Below are positions 1-10,600 of a DNA stretch of 64,000 nt, in pieces (position 1 is the stretch's first letter; each line of letters opens with the position of its first letter). The DNA is from Actinomortierella ambigua (lineage: Eukaryota > Mortierellomycota > Mortierellomycetes > Mortierellales > Mortierellaceae). The translations under genes and the position numbers were made by a program. Under the pieces are notes generated by a model that was given only the letters and a program-made list of their open reading frames with translations, was not told where the DNA came from and did no database searches. The stretch is from positions 1-64,000 of the forward strand of contig JAAAJB010000071.1 of NCBI GenBank assembly GCA_016098155.1, given 5' to 3'.

Positions 1-2020
1 CAGCCCACATGTCTCTTTGCCTGGCATCGATGCAGTGCTGCTCTTTCCCAGCTGTCTGCATGGAGTGGTGTTCCTCTTCGATATTTGGCTTTGTAACTCT
101 GTCTGTCTTTATGGAATACTAGTCTCTCTCTCTGTCTCTCTTTATTGCAATCTAGGCTCTCAGTCTTTCTCTCCAGCCTCACAGGATGGTGGGATGCTTT
201 CTCACTATGTAGTAGTATCCTGATTCTATTCCACACTCTAGTGCAGGCCATGCACTGGGTCGCATGGGTTTAGGTAGGCCATCGATGATAGAATAACGTC
301 AAAAAACCGGACAGTGTTGGGGTAGAAACCGTGAATGTCAATGAGGGCAACAACACCAAGTTTCGACCCATTAGGCCCAACTCGATAAGCGCATCGACCC
401 ACCAACTTAAGTGAACATAGGCTTGAACTCGCCACGTGAACTCCAGTAAGCCGTTCGTTGCGAGTGTCGCTCTTTTATAGAAGTCTCGCCCTTTGGAATG
501 AACAGCTCATTTGATGTAGGGTCCTTGTACGCCGTATGAGAAGAAATCAGAAAACGAGTGATTCAGTCCAGAGTCGCCGATGGCATGAAAAGTACACATA
601 TAGCAATAGTGAGTCTGGTGACACATGTGAACATACAGAAAACAAAGTAAATATCGTGGAATCTTTACACGTCGAACACTGTAATACACGACGCAAACGG
701 TAACATTGCGGGATGAATAAGAGTTCAAACGGACAAAGTCTCAGCACCCACGCGCCGTGAGGCAAGATAACAGTAATATTGCCCAACAACAACAACAACA
801 CAAAATGAATATAAACAATTCCAACAGGAAACAGTTGAGCTATGTGAAGCTGAGAACGGCGCCATCATGAACCCGTTCGAACAAACATTCGGATGATTGA
901 GCACAACTGGCCCACAGGCTATTTAGTACAACCTATGCCAGACCAATCGAGACTCGAGACGATAGATGGTTCTTACGTAACGAATAAACAAAGATGGTCA
1001 GTAATGCAGACTATTGAAAGTTAGACTATCTCTCACACCCTCAGTAGCCTAGCATCGAGCGACGCGTGATCGATGGCATTTGATTACAAAACCAGAGGTT
1101 GCTTGAACGCGAGAGGAGACATATCTATCCGCAACCGACATTCTACACCTCAAAGCTCGATAGTACATTCGCTTTACACGGCAACCCTGCATTTAGAGTT
1201 GCAGATAGCTAGAATTTCACCGTCATAAATAATGCAGTGCTAAAGAAGGTCCTTCAACGTATGTATCGTGGAATAGTACACGGTTTACAACAAAATGCAT
1301 CAGCCTTGTTCATTGATGCACAAGAGGAGATTATTTTCACGTATTCAATCTCTCTGCGATGCCTTTGGTCCCTGGTATCACCCTATTTAACGGCAGGCTA
1401 CACGCCTTCGTGCTTTCAACGTCATGTTATATTCTTCCCAACAGCAGCCGCCATAACAGTCGGGCAATAGGAGACGACATAGCAATTGCGCTTGATGGAT
1501 GTGGTTTGACATTTGAAGACAAATTTAGATGACCAGGACCAGGGTGAGGTCAAGCGATGACCATGGCTAAATCTCAAGCGTTAGAGAGCAGCTGAGGAAT
1601 CGACAGAATCTGAGCATTTGACCCCCCACTTTCCTACTTTTCATCTAATTTTTCCGCCGTAATAGACATCGCCGCTCTCAACCCGTAGCTCGCAAGCATC
1701 GTGAACACGGTTCCAGTGATCTGGCACCATCGAAGCGAGCAAGCATCGAGGAAAAGGCGTAGAAAAAAAACAATACAGGCAGGACAGCACCAGATGTGCA
1801 CGTGTCATCATGGACGTACGCGTTGTTCTCCCATACATATCCAAGGTCGCACTGGCTACACTGAACAACCATTAGTAAGCCATCTACTTCTGATCGTGAA
1901 AGATGTTCGGCTCAGGCTTTAAACACACCCTCTCTCCGTGAATTCAGCCGAGGTTACTTTTTGGCGATAAAGTTTACATTTATTGGGGGAAGTGGAGTGG
2001 AAAACAGTTTTTTTTTTTTT
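1..2020. other. Gene-poor left flank
   Basis: No intact gene could be supported here. The open frames are short, overlap on both strands and show no family resemblance. The only recognisable protein signal is a decayed dienelactone-hydrolase-like fragment on the minus strand near 330-435, listed separately. The right end (2001-2020) is an A/T-rich stretch with a 15-base T run lying directly behind the stop codon of the minus-strand hydrolase gene, so this is probably its 3' untranslated region. Confidence 0.6.
329..435 (-). pseudogene. Dienelactone hydrolase family fragment (decayed copy)
   Basis: Read on the minus strand, this segment encodes a peptide containing GRCAYRVGP, then GVVALIDIHGF, then FFD. 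It lines up without gaps to the N-terminal part of the intact hydrolase at 2021-3116, which has GRQVYRTGP, GIVAFYDIFAW and FYD at the same spacing. The similarity stops at the FFD codon, exactly where the intact gene has an exon end, and a GT follows here too. Upstream, the frame runs into a stop at 475-477 without an ATG, and no sign of the remaining three exons is seen between position 1 and 329. It is therefore best read as a relic of a duplicated first exon. The rest could lie beyond the window edge, but the gene would still lack a start. The relationship is inferred from spacing and motif match, not from an alignment program. Confidence 0.55.
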
Positions 2021-3116
2021 TTACAATTTGGCCTCCTCGGCAGCAGCAGCCTTGCCAAAGTAGTCGGCCAGGAGGTCAATAGCGAGCTCGCCTTCCTTCT
2101 TCTGCTCGGGGTCGGACCAGTCACCGCGACCTAGTTGTGAAAAAAGTGTGTAATGTGATGTTAGTACACGGGCTAACTTTACGTTTCATCACTACACAAT
2201 CTCCATCTCATTCATTTCAATCTACCTCCAGTCCAGCCATGGTGCATGTTGTTGAAACGATGCTGGACCGACTTGATAGCCATATGCTTGGAGTTCAACA
2301 CGTCAATGGCATCGGCCTAGCGGAGAGAGAGAGAGGGGGGAGGGAGAGGGGGCAATGATACGAGCGTGAGAAAACATGACAGACGCCCCGATCCCCTTCC
2401 AACGCGATTCGGCCGCATCGTTTTGCCGTAGGGATAAAAAAGAAAAATACAGCCCTCTCTATCTCTCCTTACCATATCTTTCTCGCTCTCGTCCTTGGAA
2501 GGGAGGAAGATGGCAGGGATCTTGGCGTCCTTGACAGCCTCGCCGTTCACAAAGCTTGGATGGGCACCACCCCAGGCGCAGAAGGGCGAGTTGGCCTCCG
2601 AGGCGACCTTCGAGGACATCAACACACCCCAGCATTGACCCATGACAGCGAAAGTCTTGACACCATCCTTGCGAAGATCCTCCACTGCGGCCTTGGCAAA
2701 GCCGTACAGGTCGGCCTTGGTATAGTCGTAGTTACCGATCCAGGCCATGAGCTCGTCGCGGTTGCCGAGCTTCTCTGGTGGATAGCCACCAGCAGTGAAG
2801 ACGTGCAGGACAGAGACCTGGAACCCCTTTTCGGCCAAGCGCTGAAGAAAGAGGGAAGGGTCGTGAGAGACCGAAAAAAAAAGTAGAATATCAAGCAGCA
2901 AGGAGGTGTGTGCAATAACGAGAGTCTTACGTCGTAGAACTGGTAAGTGGTGGGGTGCCAGGCAAAGATATCATAAAAGGCAACGATACCACGCTTGGCA
3001 TCCTTAGGGCCCGTGCGGTAGACCTGACGTCCGTTGTCCAGGGTCTTGAGAACACCCCTCTCCTTCCACTGAGCGTCAGTAGGCGGAGTGTTGCAGCAGG
3101 CGTTGGAGAGGGACAT
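2021..3116 (-). CDS. Dienelactone hydrolase family protein
   Basis: Four exons on the minus strand: 3116-2931, 2841-2473, 2316-2226 and 2130-2021, giving 251 residues. The product is an alpha/beta-hydrolase of the dienelactone hydrolase family. The nucleophile elbow reads MGQCWG, with cysteine in place of the usual serine, which is the family hallmark. The C-terminal NMHHGWTG supplies the catalytic histidine region. Length matches the family (about 230-260). The start chosen is the ATG before SLSNACC; an in-frame ATG 54 bases upstream would add a hydrophobic stretch but is not conserved in type. Such fungal proteins hydrolyse ester or lactone substrates, but the natural substrate is usually unknown and cannot be told here. 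A broken relative of its first exon lies at 329-435. Confidence 0.87.
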
Positions 3117-3281
3117 GGCAAAAGAATATACAAATGAGTTTGGATGGGGAAGGGTGAGAAAAGAGAGCAAGAAAAGAAAAGAGTATTTATGGCAATTGAT
3201 TCACGAAGTGTGATCCATTTTTCCGCGTCACAATCGCGCATTCATGAACATTCATCTATGGGTGCTTATTTCTAAGCAAGC

Positions 3282-4218
3282 TCATCCCCCCTTGAGCTTT
3301 CGTTCTAACTCTAAGAACGCCTTCATGCTCGGATCCATATCATCATCATTGTCCTTGTCAGCAGCACCGTGTGCTTTTTTAGCTGCCAGATCTGGCGGAA
3401 GTGGGATCCCGGCTGCCTCTAACTGCTTGAGCACAACAGCAAGCCTCTCCTTGTATTCATGTCGGTCCTCTTCGTAAATGTCGTATACACAGACAGCACA
3501 ACCGCTGATTTTTTTAAAAAAAAAACAAGAAGGAGATCAAAGGAGACGTAAGCACGTTGCTAAATGAAGCGATCTACAGCGAGAATGGTTCCTCCGAGTC
3601 CATTGAAACCGCCACTCACCTCATGCAGCAGTCTTCTGACCCTGGAGGATTTGGCTTGATTGGGATTTTGAACCCTTGATAGTCATAAAAGTCAGGTGCT
3701 GCGCCGAGGTTGCTATTACCGTCCGTGCCCTGCGTGCTTGCTGCGCTGCTGATAGTCGATGCAGGGATTTCAACGGTAGAATTTGAACTCCTTGTGCCAA
3801 GAGGATTGAGTGGATTGAATGTTTCATCTGGGACTGTGGCGGTGGTTGTAGCGACAGGCGTGCCTTGAAAGACATGACCTTCAGAGAGATTGAGTGTCGG
3901 ATCGGGTATCTTTTGAGGTGCAATACGCACCTTCATCACCTCTGTCCACCAGCCGCTGTAATTTGGTGTCCGCTGAACGTGCACATTTGTATCAATAGAC
4001 TGATCATCCGTTGGGTGATCGTCCGTTGAGTGATCGTCTGTGCTGTGTTGTGTCAACTGGTTGGTGGCGGTTATGGCATGTGGATGAAAGCTTCTTTTCT
4101 GCGGTGCATGCGGGTGTATCCGTCGTGCAGCTGGTGACGCAGGCGAGGGGTATGTGAGCACGCGAGAAATGGAAGCTGTCCGGGGGAAGGTGAAGGGATG
4201 TGTCAGAATGGAAGTCAT
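3282..4218 (-). CDS. Oxidoreductase-like domain protein (OXLD1 type), probably mitochondrial
   Basis: Two exons (4218-3620, 3504-3282) encode 273 residues. The signature DCCMSGCAVCVYDIYEED, formed across the splice junction (AG plus C gives Ser), matches the short cysteine-rich oxidoreductase-like N-terminal domain found in OXLD1 and fungal homologues. A KIPIKPNPPGSED approach before the cysteines is also typical. The first 60 residues are rich in Arg, Ser and Thr and poor in acids, which fits a mitochondrial presequence. The middle (residues 60-165) is low complexity with a short TDDHS/TDDHP repeat. Function is not known beyond possible metal or redox chemistry by the four cysteines. It is divergent from the cysteine synthase gene, with 114 bp between the two ATGs. 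Confidence 0.8.
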
Positions 4219-4332
4219 TTGGTGGCAAGGGAATTCCCTTTGCGATGCGCAAGTTTTTATTCTTATTTCAACCAGTCACCCAGCCTGCATCGTTGACAAA
4301 TTCACCCGAACACAGTAATCCGATTGTGCAGG
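4219..4332. promoter_or_regulatory. Short divergent promoter between OXLD1-like and Mcy1-like genes
   Basis: Only 114 bp separate the two divergent start codons, so both 5' leaders and any promoter elements must share this stretch. No clear TATA box is seen. Both products are predicted to go to mitochondria, so shared control is plausible, but this is inference. Confidence 0.5.
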
Positions 4333-5913
4333 ATGCTAGAGTCATTGTCCCAAAAAAACAAAGACGTTGCACTCGGTGCTGCGCTTGGCGTTCTCTTCAC
4401 CCTGTCGACAACTGCCATTCTCATTGCCACCAAAGGTATTCATCTGTCAGGTGAACGTCATGCACAACACAAACGACATCGCAACAAGGGCAAAGGACGC
4501 CGCCATTCGCTGACAGACGATGTTGGTCAGCCTATTGCTATGAACAAGCCTGGATCCGATCACATTTGCGACGGTGTGGCAGGCCTCATTGGCAACACTC
4601 CTATGGTGCGGATCAAATCCTTGAGCGAAGCCACAGGCTGCGAGATCCTTGCCAAGGCAGAGGTAATCAAGAACCAGAAAAGCGATACGTCGATCAGTTG
4701 TAGGCATGATTTGGGATAAGGGCACTTACCTCGTCATCCCTTTCGATCTGACCCACTCAGTTCTTGAATCCAGGTGGAAGTACCAAGGACCGCGTGGCGC
4801 TGAACATGGTCAACCAGGCTGAGCGCGATCGCGTTCTGGTACCGGGCAAAGGATCGACGATCTTTGAGGGCACTGTAGGGTCTACAGGCATCTCGCTGGC
4901 CATGATTGCCAAGGCGCGGGGCTACAACGCATGGATTGTCATGCCAGACGACGTGGCGCTCGAAAAATCGCAGCTGCTGGAAAAGCTGGGTGCCCATGTC
5001 GAAAAGGTGCGACCTGTCAGCATTGTGGACAAAAATCAGTTTGTCAACCTGGCTAAGCGGCGAGCACAAGAATTTGGTGACCAAGATCCTGAAAAGGTCG
5101 GCTATTTCGCAGACCAGTTTGAGAATCTGGCCAACTTTGAAGCTCACTTTTCTACAACAGGACCCGAAATTTTCAAGCAGACACGAGGCCATCTGGATGC
5201 CATTGTCATGGGTGCAGGTACTGTTGATAGGCGCTACAGGGAGGGATGCACAACATTGACTCCATGATGTGATTGTTATCAATGCTAAAGAGTTCCTTTC
5301 ACAACGCATCGTAGGCACTGGAGGTACACTGGCAGGCGTGTCGCGGTACTTAAAGTCTGTTGTACCAGGAGTGAAGAGCTACCTTGCGGACCCTCAAGGA
5401 TCAGGACTGTTCAACAAAGTCAAATTCAACATCATGTACTCGTCCACAGAGAAGGAGGGCACGCGGAAGCGGCACCAAGTCGACACCGTTGTCGAGGGCG
5501 TGGGCATCAACCGACTGACACAAAACTTTGGCATGGCAGACGGCTTCATAGACGACGCTATCCGTGTCACAGACCAAGAAGCGATCGACATGGCTAAATT
5601 CCTCGTTCAACAAGAAGGCTTGTTTATCGGTTCGTCCTCCGCAGTCAACTGTGTTGCTGCTGTACGAGTTGCAAGAGAACTAGGCCCAGGCCACACGATC
5701 GTGACATTGCTCTGCGACTCTGGTCACAGGCATCTGACTAAATTTTGGTAAGCTTCCAAATACAGTTGGTCAGCCAACAAAACAGATGTCAAAACAGTGA
5801 AGCGATTCCTAACATATGTTTTCTTGTGTGGATGGACTAGGAATGACGACTATTTGAAGCAACAAGGACTGGTAGTGAAGGATTCTGTAGACTCGCTCGA
5901 CTTTTTAGACTGA
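4333..5913 (+). CDS. MCY1: Membrane-anchored cysteine synthase, Mcy1-like (PLP-dependent)
   Basis: Four exons (4333-4662, 4761-5217, 5315-5747, 5841-5913) encode 430 residues. Residues 12-33 form one hydrophobic segment, followed by a basic linker; the catalytic fold starts near residue 83 at LIGNTPMVRI. The PLP lysine is K119 in NPGGSTKDR, the substrate-loop signature is EGTVGSTGI, and the phosphate-binding loop GAGTGGTLAG is restored exactly by the third splice. This is the type II PLP fold that makes cysteine from O-acetylserine or O-acetylhomoserine and sulfide. The N-terminal anchor matches yeast Mcy1 (YGR012W), a mitochondrial outer-membrane protein, rather than the soluble enzymes. A cystathionine beta-synthase is unlikely because no heme or CBS domains are present. 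The stop lies only 25 bp from the stop of the convergent DUF1769 gene. Confidence 0.88.
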
Positions 5914-5938
5914 GCTAAGCTGTATCACTTCCCCCCTA

Positions 5939-7112
5939 TTACTCAATTGAGATGTCGTTGACAGGAACCAACTCAAAGACAACGACAAAGAACACCGTGC
6001 TGCTATCCTTTGTCTTGGCAATGTACCTCAGTGGCTAAAAATGCAAAGTAATAGGACCGGCTAGTGTTAAAGGGGGGGGGGGTATTGTCATACGTCATAT
6101 CCATACATCGACCAGTGATTGCTGCTTAGAAACAACACCCTACCTGGCCATCCCAATACTTGACGGCATCAAGACTGAATCCAGGAAGTTTGAGCGTAAA
6201 GTTGACAAAGTCGATATATGGATTGAAAAAGTCAAAGGCGTAGATCTGATCTGGCATGAAGGTGTGTTTCTCTAGGTTGGCCTGTGAGGTGAAATAAGCT
6301 TTGCGTTCTTCAGAGGAGAGAGATAATGTCTGTGCTGACATCGCCGCGGTTGTAGATTGGTTGTCGTCCTTTAATGTGAGTGAGCCACGACTGTCATCCT
6401 TCTGAAGCTTAAAAAAGAGCAATGACGTGTCTTCGACGATGTGTATCCCTGTGGGCGAGGGCCAAGGAGGCAGTGCTCTTTCCACTGCATCCTCCTTGCC
6501 CTTCTCCTTTGCTCTTTCCTGCGAGTGCTCATCCATGTGCCATCCAGTGACGTTGATAGTGTTCATAGTGGTCAGCAGCGGGCTGAATGCCCACGGTTTG
6601 TCCGAGTAGAGATCGACCTGCAACCCAGGGTCGATATACTGGCCGAATTTGACTGCCACTGAAGAGAACGGAGGAAGCTTTAGCGGGCGCTCAAATTCGT
6701 TCTACACAGGAGACAATCGTCATTGAAAATGAGACTATTAGAACCGATGTGGGCAATAAGCAGGATGACACCACAGCCCACTGGAAGCGAAAAAAAAACA
6801 TACTCCCCAGACGATGTCGTCGCCACGATGTTCCTTCTTGAAACGCCCCGAAACTTGAATACAGCTAAGGTTGTCGTTGCCCTCGAACCATGGGCTTTCG
6901 GGCAATGGCGTGAGATTATCATCCACCTGCGCCTGCTCGTACCACATGGACTTGGACAGGCCGCGGACACGGACGCAGAGCTGGCCCACAAAGTCTGGTG
7001 TGTTGATGAAGAGAGGGTGAGCGTCGTCGTTGATATTGAGGACGCGTAGATCCTGCAGACTTGAGCCCGCACTAACACGGAGCCTGTATTGTTGGTGGCT
7101 GTCGGATGCCAT
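5939..7112 (-). CDS. DUF1769 family protein
   Basis: Three exons (7112-6804, 6701-6144, 6034-5939) encode 320 residues. Features of the fungal DUF1769 family are all present: FVGQLCVRVRG near the N-terminus, CIQVSGRFKKEHRGDD, NEFERPLKLPP immediately after the first splice, then DPGLQVDLYSDKPWAFSPLL and a C-terminal hydrophobic strand. It has no signal peptide or membrane segment. Function is unknown in the family; nothing here adds to it. The gene is convergent with the cysteine synthase gene and divergent from the BRO1 gene, with a purine-rich tandem repeat in the promoter interval. Confidence 0.8.
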
Positions 7113-7619
7113 GTTAAAGTTGTATGTCGAATACTATATTGGCTGGAAGGAGACGAATACACTGAGAGCGAGTGGGTGAAGGAGTGGGAGGGTGGGTGAA
7201 GGGGTGAGTGAGTGAGTGAGTGAGTGAGTAGGAGAGAGAGAGTGGAGAGGAGAGAAGAAAGAAGAGAGAGAAAGAGAAAGTGCGTATGTGAGTGAGTGAG
7301 TAGGTGAGTGAGAGAAGTCGACAAACAAGGTTCACTGCCAGAAGTGGCTCTCGTGACGTGCAGTCCCACGCCTGCGTGAAGGAAAGCCATTGCAGTCTTC
7401 GTTTTTTGCTTCCATCACTTAAATTCTCCACGAAATCAACCTTGCCCTTTGTTCGACCATTACTTGCACTTCCCTCCAGCATCAGTCTTTCAAGCAAGAA
7501 GCAACTCGCTCTTCCCTGTCCATTTACAAGCCCCCTGGTCCAGGCGACGCTGTTGCACACCCTACACACTTTTTTTCTGCACGCCTTCTCCCTTCACACC
7601 ATCAAACACCTGATAAGCC
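7113..7619. promoter_or_regulatory. Divergent intergenic region between DUF1769 and BRO1 genes
   Basis: 507 bp without a coding signal. It holds a purine-rich array (about 7160-7320) with uninterrupted GAGT units at 7204-7230 and again near 7285-7315, and pyrimidine-rich sequence over the last 100 bp before the BRO1 start. Such tracts are common in promoters of these fungi; no defined factor site could be recognised. Confidence 0.55.
7160..7320. repeat. GAGT/GAGA simple-repeat array
   Basis: Tetranucleotide GAGT units in tandem, interrupted by GA dinucleotide runs and GGGT variants. The perfect core is at 7204-7230. On the other strand it reads ACTC/CT, so it is a long strand-asymmetric pyrimidine tract between two divergent genes. 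Several frames across it are open only because of the repeat. Confidence 0.85.
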
Positions 7620-10600
7620 ATGGCTGCTCAGTCACCCATGATAGCATGTCCGCTCAAGAGGACAGACGAGGTGGACTGGATCACGCCGCTGAAGCGATAC
7701 ATCGCTGTCTCTTACCAGGATGACCCCAGCAAGTATGCTGAAGAGACCAGCACTATCCACCGCCTGCGCCAAGACATGCGTGGCGCAGGCATGGACACCA
7801 CCGGCAGAGACGTCCTTTATCGCTACTTTGGCCAGCTTGAGATGCTAGACTTGCGCTTCCCTGTCGACGAAGCCCATATCAAGATCTCGTTTCAATGGTA
7901 AGCACCTCGTATCTGTTCACACCTGATTCAGCCCATGCTCCTCGAGAAAATCAATGTGGGAAAAAAATAAGAAAGCGACAAGGTCCGCCACATTTCTTGG
8001 CAAGTCAACATACTGAGTCAATCATTTGTCCTCCCTCTCCTTCCCCCCTGTTTTCGCTTCTCCCCCAGGTACGATGCATTCACCCAAAAGCCTACAGCGC
8101 AATACTCATTGGCGTTTGAAAAGGCCAGCACTATCTTCAACATCGCTTCGGTACTTACAGCCATTGCTGTGGCCCACAACCGTGTCAATGAGCCAGAGGG
8201 TGTCAAGAAAGCGTTCCACTTTTTCCAGGCTGCTGCTGGTGTCTACACCTACATCAACGAAAACTTTTTGCATGCTCCTTCCATCGATCTGAGCAGGGAC
8301 ACTGTCAAAATGCTTGTCTCGCTCATGCTTGCGCAGGCGCAAGAGGTTTTCTATGAAAAGACAGTGGCAGAGAAGAAGAAGCCCCTCCTCATTTCCAAAC
8401 TTGCAGGTCAGGTCGCATGGGGCTACCAAAACACGCTTGAGGCCATGGCGGACGGCGTTACAAAAGGAGTCTTTGAGCGGAATTGGCAAAGCCTTTGTCA
8501 GGTAATTCAGTCATCGGTCGACACCAGTGCAAAATGTCTGGGGGGGGGGGTTTAATTGTGTACTCTTGAGTCGCTGAAGACTTAACCCTTCCTGCTTTGC
8601 TTCATATAGATCAAGGCCAAGCTGTTCACTGCCATTGCCCATTACAACCGGTCGCTGGCAGCAGAGGCAGAATCAAAGTGGGGCGAGATGGTCGGTCGCG
8701 CTCAAGTGGCAGAGATCCATGCCAAGGAGGCTGAGAAACTGGCCAAGACTTTAGTCAGCGGTTTTGTCGCGGGAAGTCACCCTGTCGTCACCTTCAGCAA
8801 GGAGAATGCGACCACGTTGCACGACATTACAAAATCACATCTTTCCATCATCTCGGAGAAGAAGACCCATGCTGTTCGCGATAACGATTTGATCTACCAC
8901 GAGGCTGTACCCACTGAAGGCACCTTACCTGCGCTCGAGAAGCTGAATGCCACTAAACCCCAACCCATCACGGACCTCTACCCGCCTGCGGAAATGCAAA
9001 AGATTATTGGAGCAGATATCTTCCAACGCCTAGTTCCGCTTTCTGTTCACGAGTCATCGAGTCTGTATTCTGAGGAGAAGGCAAAGGTCGTCCGTGGTGA
9101 GGTTGAGAAGTGCGACACTGCCAACCAGGAGCTGGCGAGCGCGCTTGAATTTATGGACCTTCCAGGCGGCTTGCAAAAGTTTAAGGAGGGCTCCGGTGGT
9201 GGTGATCAGACCAGTCTTGATGCACTTGCAGTTCCTCCAACCCCGGTCAAGGAGTGCGCCGACCTTATTCAGGCTGAGGAAGGCGGAGGGGAGTCAATCG
9301 CAAACTTGATAGACCGAATCGACAAGGCCAAGGCGCGATCCAAGGACGCACTCGAAAATGCTAGTCTTGCCCTGGACGAGGAACGAAGCCAATGCGAGGC
9401 TATGCGGGTAATTTCTTGAGCACCCTGTATTTTATGGATATGTTTATTGCGGAGATATCGAGATGGCACTGAGTAACTCACCCTTTTTTTTTGGAACGCC
9501 TTAGGTCAAATATGGAGATCTGTGGACTCAACCACCCTCAGGACCACACACCCAGCACTTCCGCACGGATATCAAGTCTCTTACAGAGTCTATTGACAAG
9601 GCGGCCATGTCGGATCATGAGCTACACCGATCATTCGACACAATCGCCAACCATGTCTTGATTTTGCGTCAAGGCCGAGATAGTCCAACGCTGGAGTCTC
9701 TTTTTGCAAAGATTGTTGTCGATGCAAGCAAGTCCAGAAAGGGGTCGTCTCAATCTGGAGCCAGCTTGTTGGATGTTGAAGATGTTGATGGTGGCAAACA
9801 GGCTATCCCGAAGATGGTTGCCAAGGTCGAGGATGTGTTGGCACGCCTTAACAAGATCAAGAAAGAGCGAATGGACACTCTGGAAGACTTGAAGGCCAAG
9901 GTAGGCTACAAAGCCATAAGCCCGTCGTTTCTTTGAAATGCTGCTCTGGCGTCGTTCTAAAATTGTAATGTTCCCATTTGTACTCCGTTATAGACGCGTC
10001 AAGACGACATCTCAAACCTGTTGATCCTAAACAAGAAGATTGCCAACATTGAGCCCCAACTCTTTGCCAGTGAACTGGAAAAGTACCGCCCATACCAAAC
10101 AAGAATTACTGCGACTATTAACCATCAACAGACGCTCATGCAGGAGCTCGCGGGACACTTCAAAGAGCTGATGAACGGTCAAGAGGCGCGGAACGTCCAT
10201 GAAGTGTGGGAGGCTGCAGAGAAACGGCGCCAGGCGCTTGGCGACCAAATGATCAAGACCAGAGCGACATACAGCAGTGTCAAGGACGGGTACCGTCAGG
10301 GTATTCGGTACTACGATGAGCTCGATGTCAGGGTCCAAGACCTCCTGAATGCTGTCAATCAGTTTTGCAGTTCGCGTAAGGACGAAAGGCAGATGCTCGA
10401 GGGCCAAGTGTTGGCACAGAGAACCGAGCAAGAATCCAAGGCACTCAAGGATCAGCTGAACCGTCTTGGAGCAGGATCGTCAACATCTGCTTCGAGCAGC
10501 AACAACACGACCCTACCAATCGATGCCATGGCCAACCTCAACTTGGGATCCGCTCCACAATTCCAGAGCTCTGCACCTGTACTTAGCTCTGCGCTAAGCT

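Noticed and set aside
1237..1470. 77-codon plus-strand frame in the left flank
   Set aside because: No family motif, no neighbouring exons with matching splice sites, and codon use unlike the confirmed genes.
7134..7569. Ser/His/Leu-rich minus-strand frames upstream of DUF1769
   Set aside because: They translate the GAGT array (SLTHSLTH repeats) and lie in the divergent promoter region.
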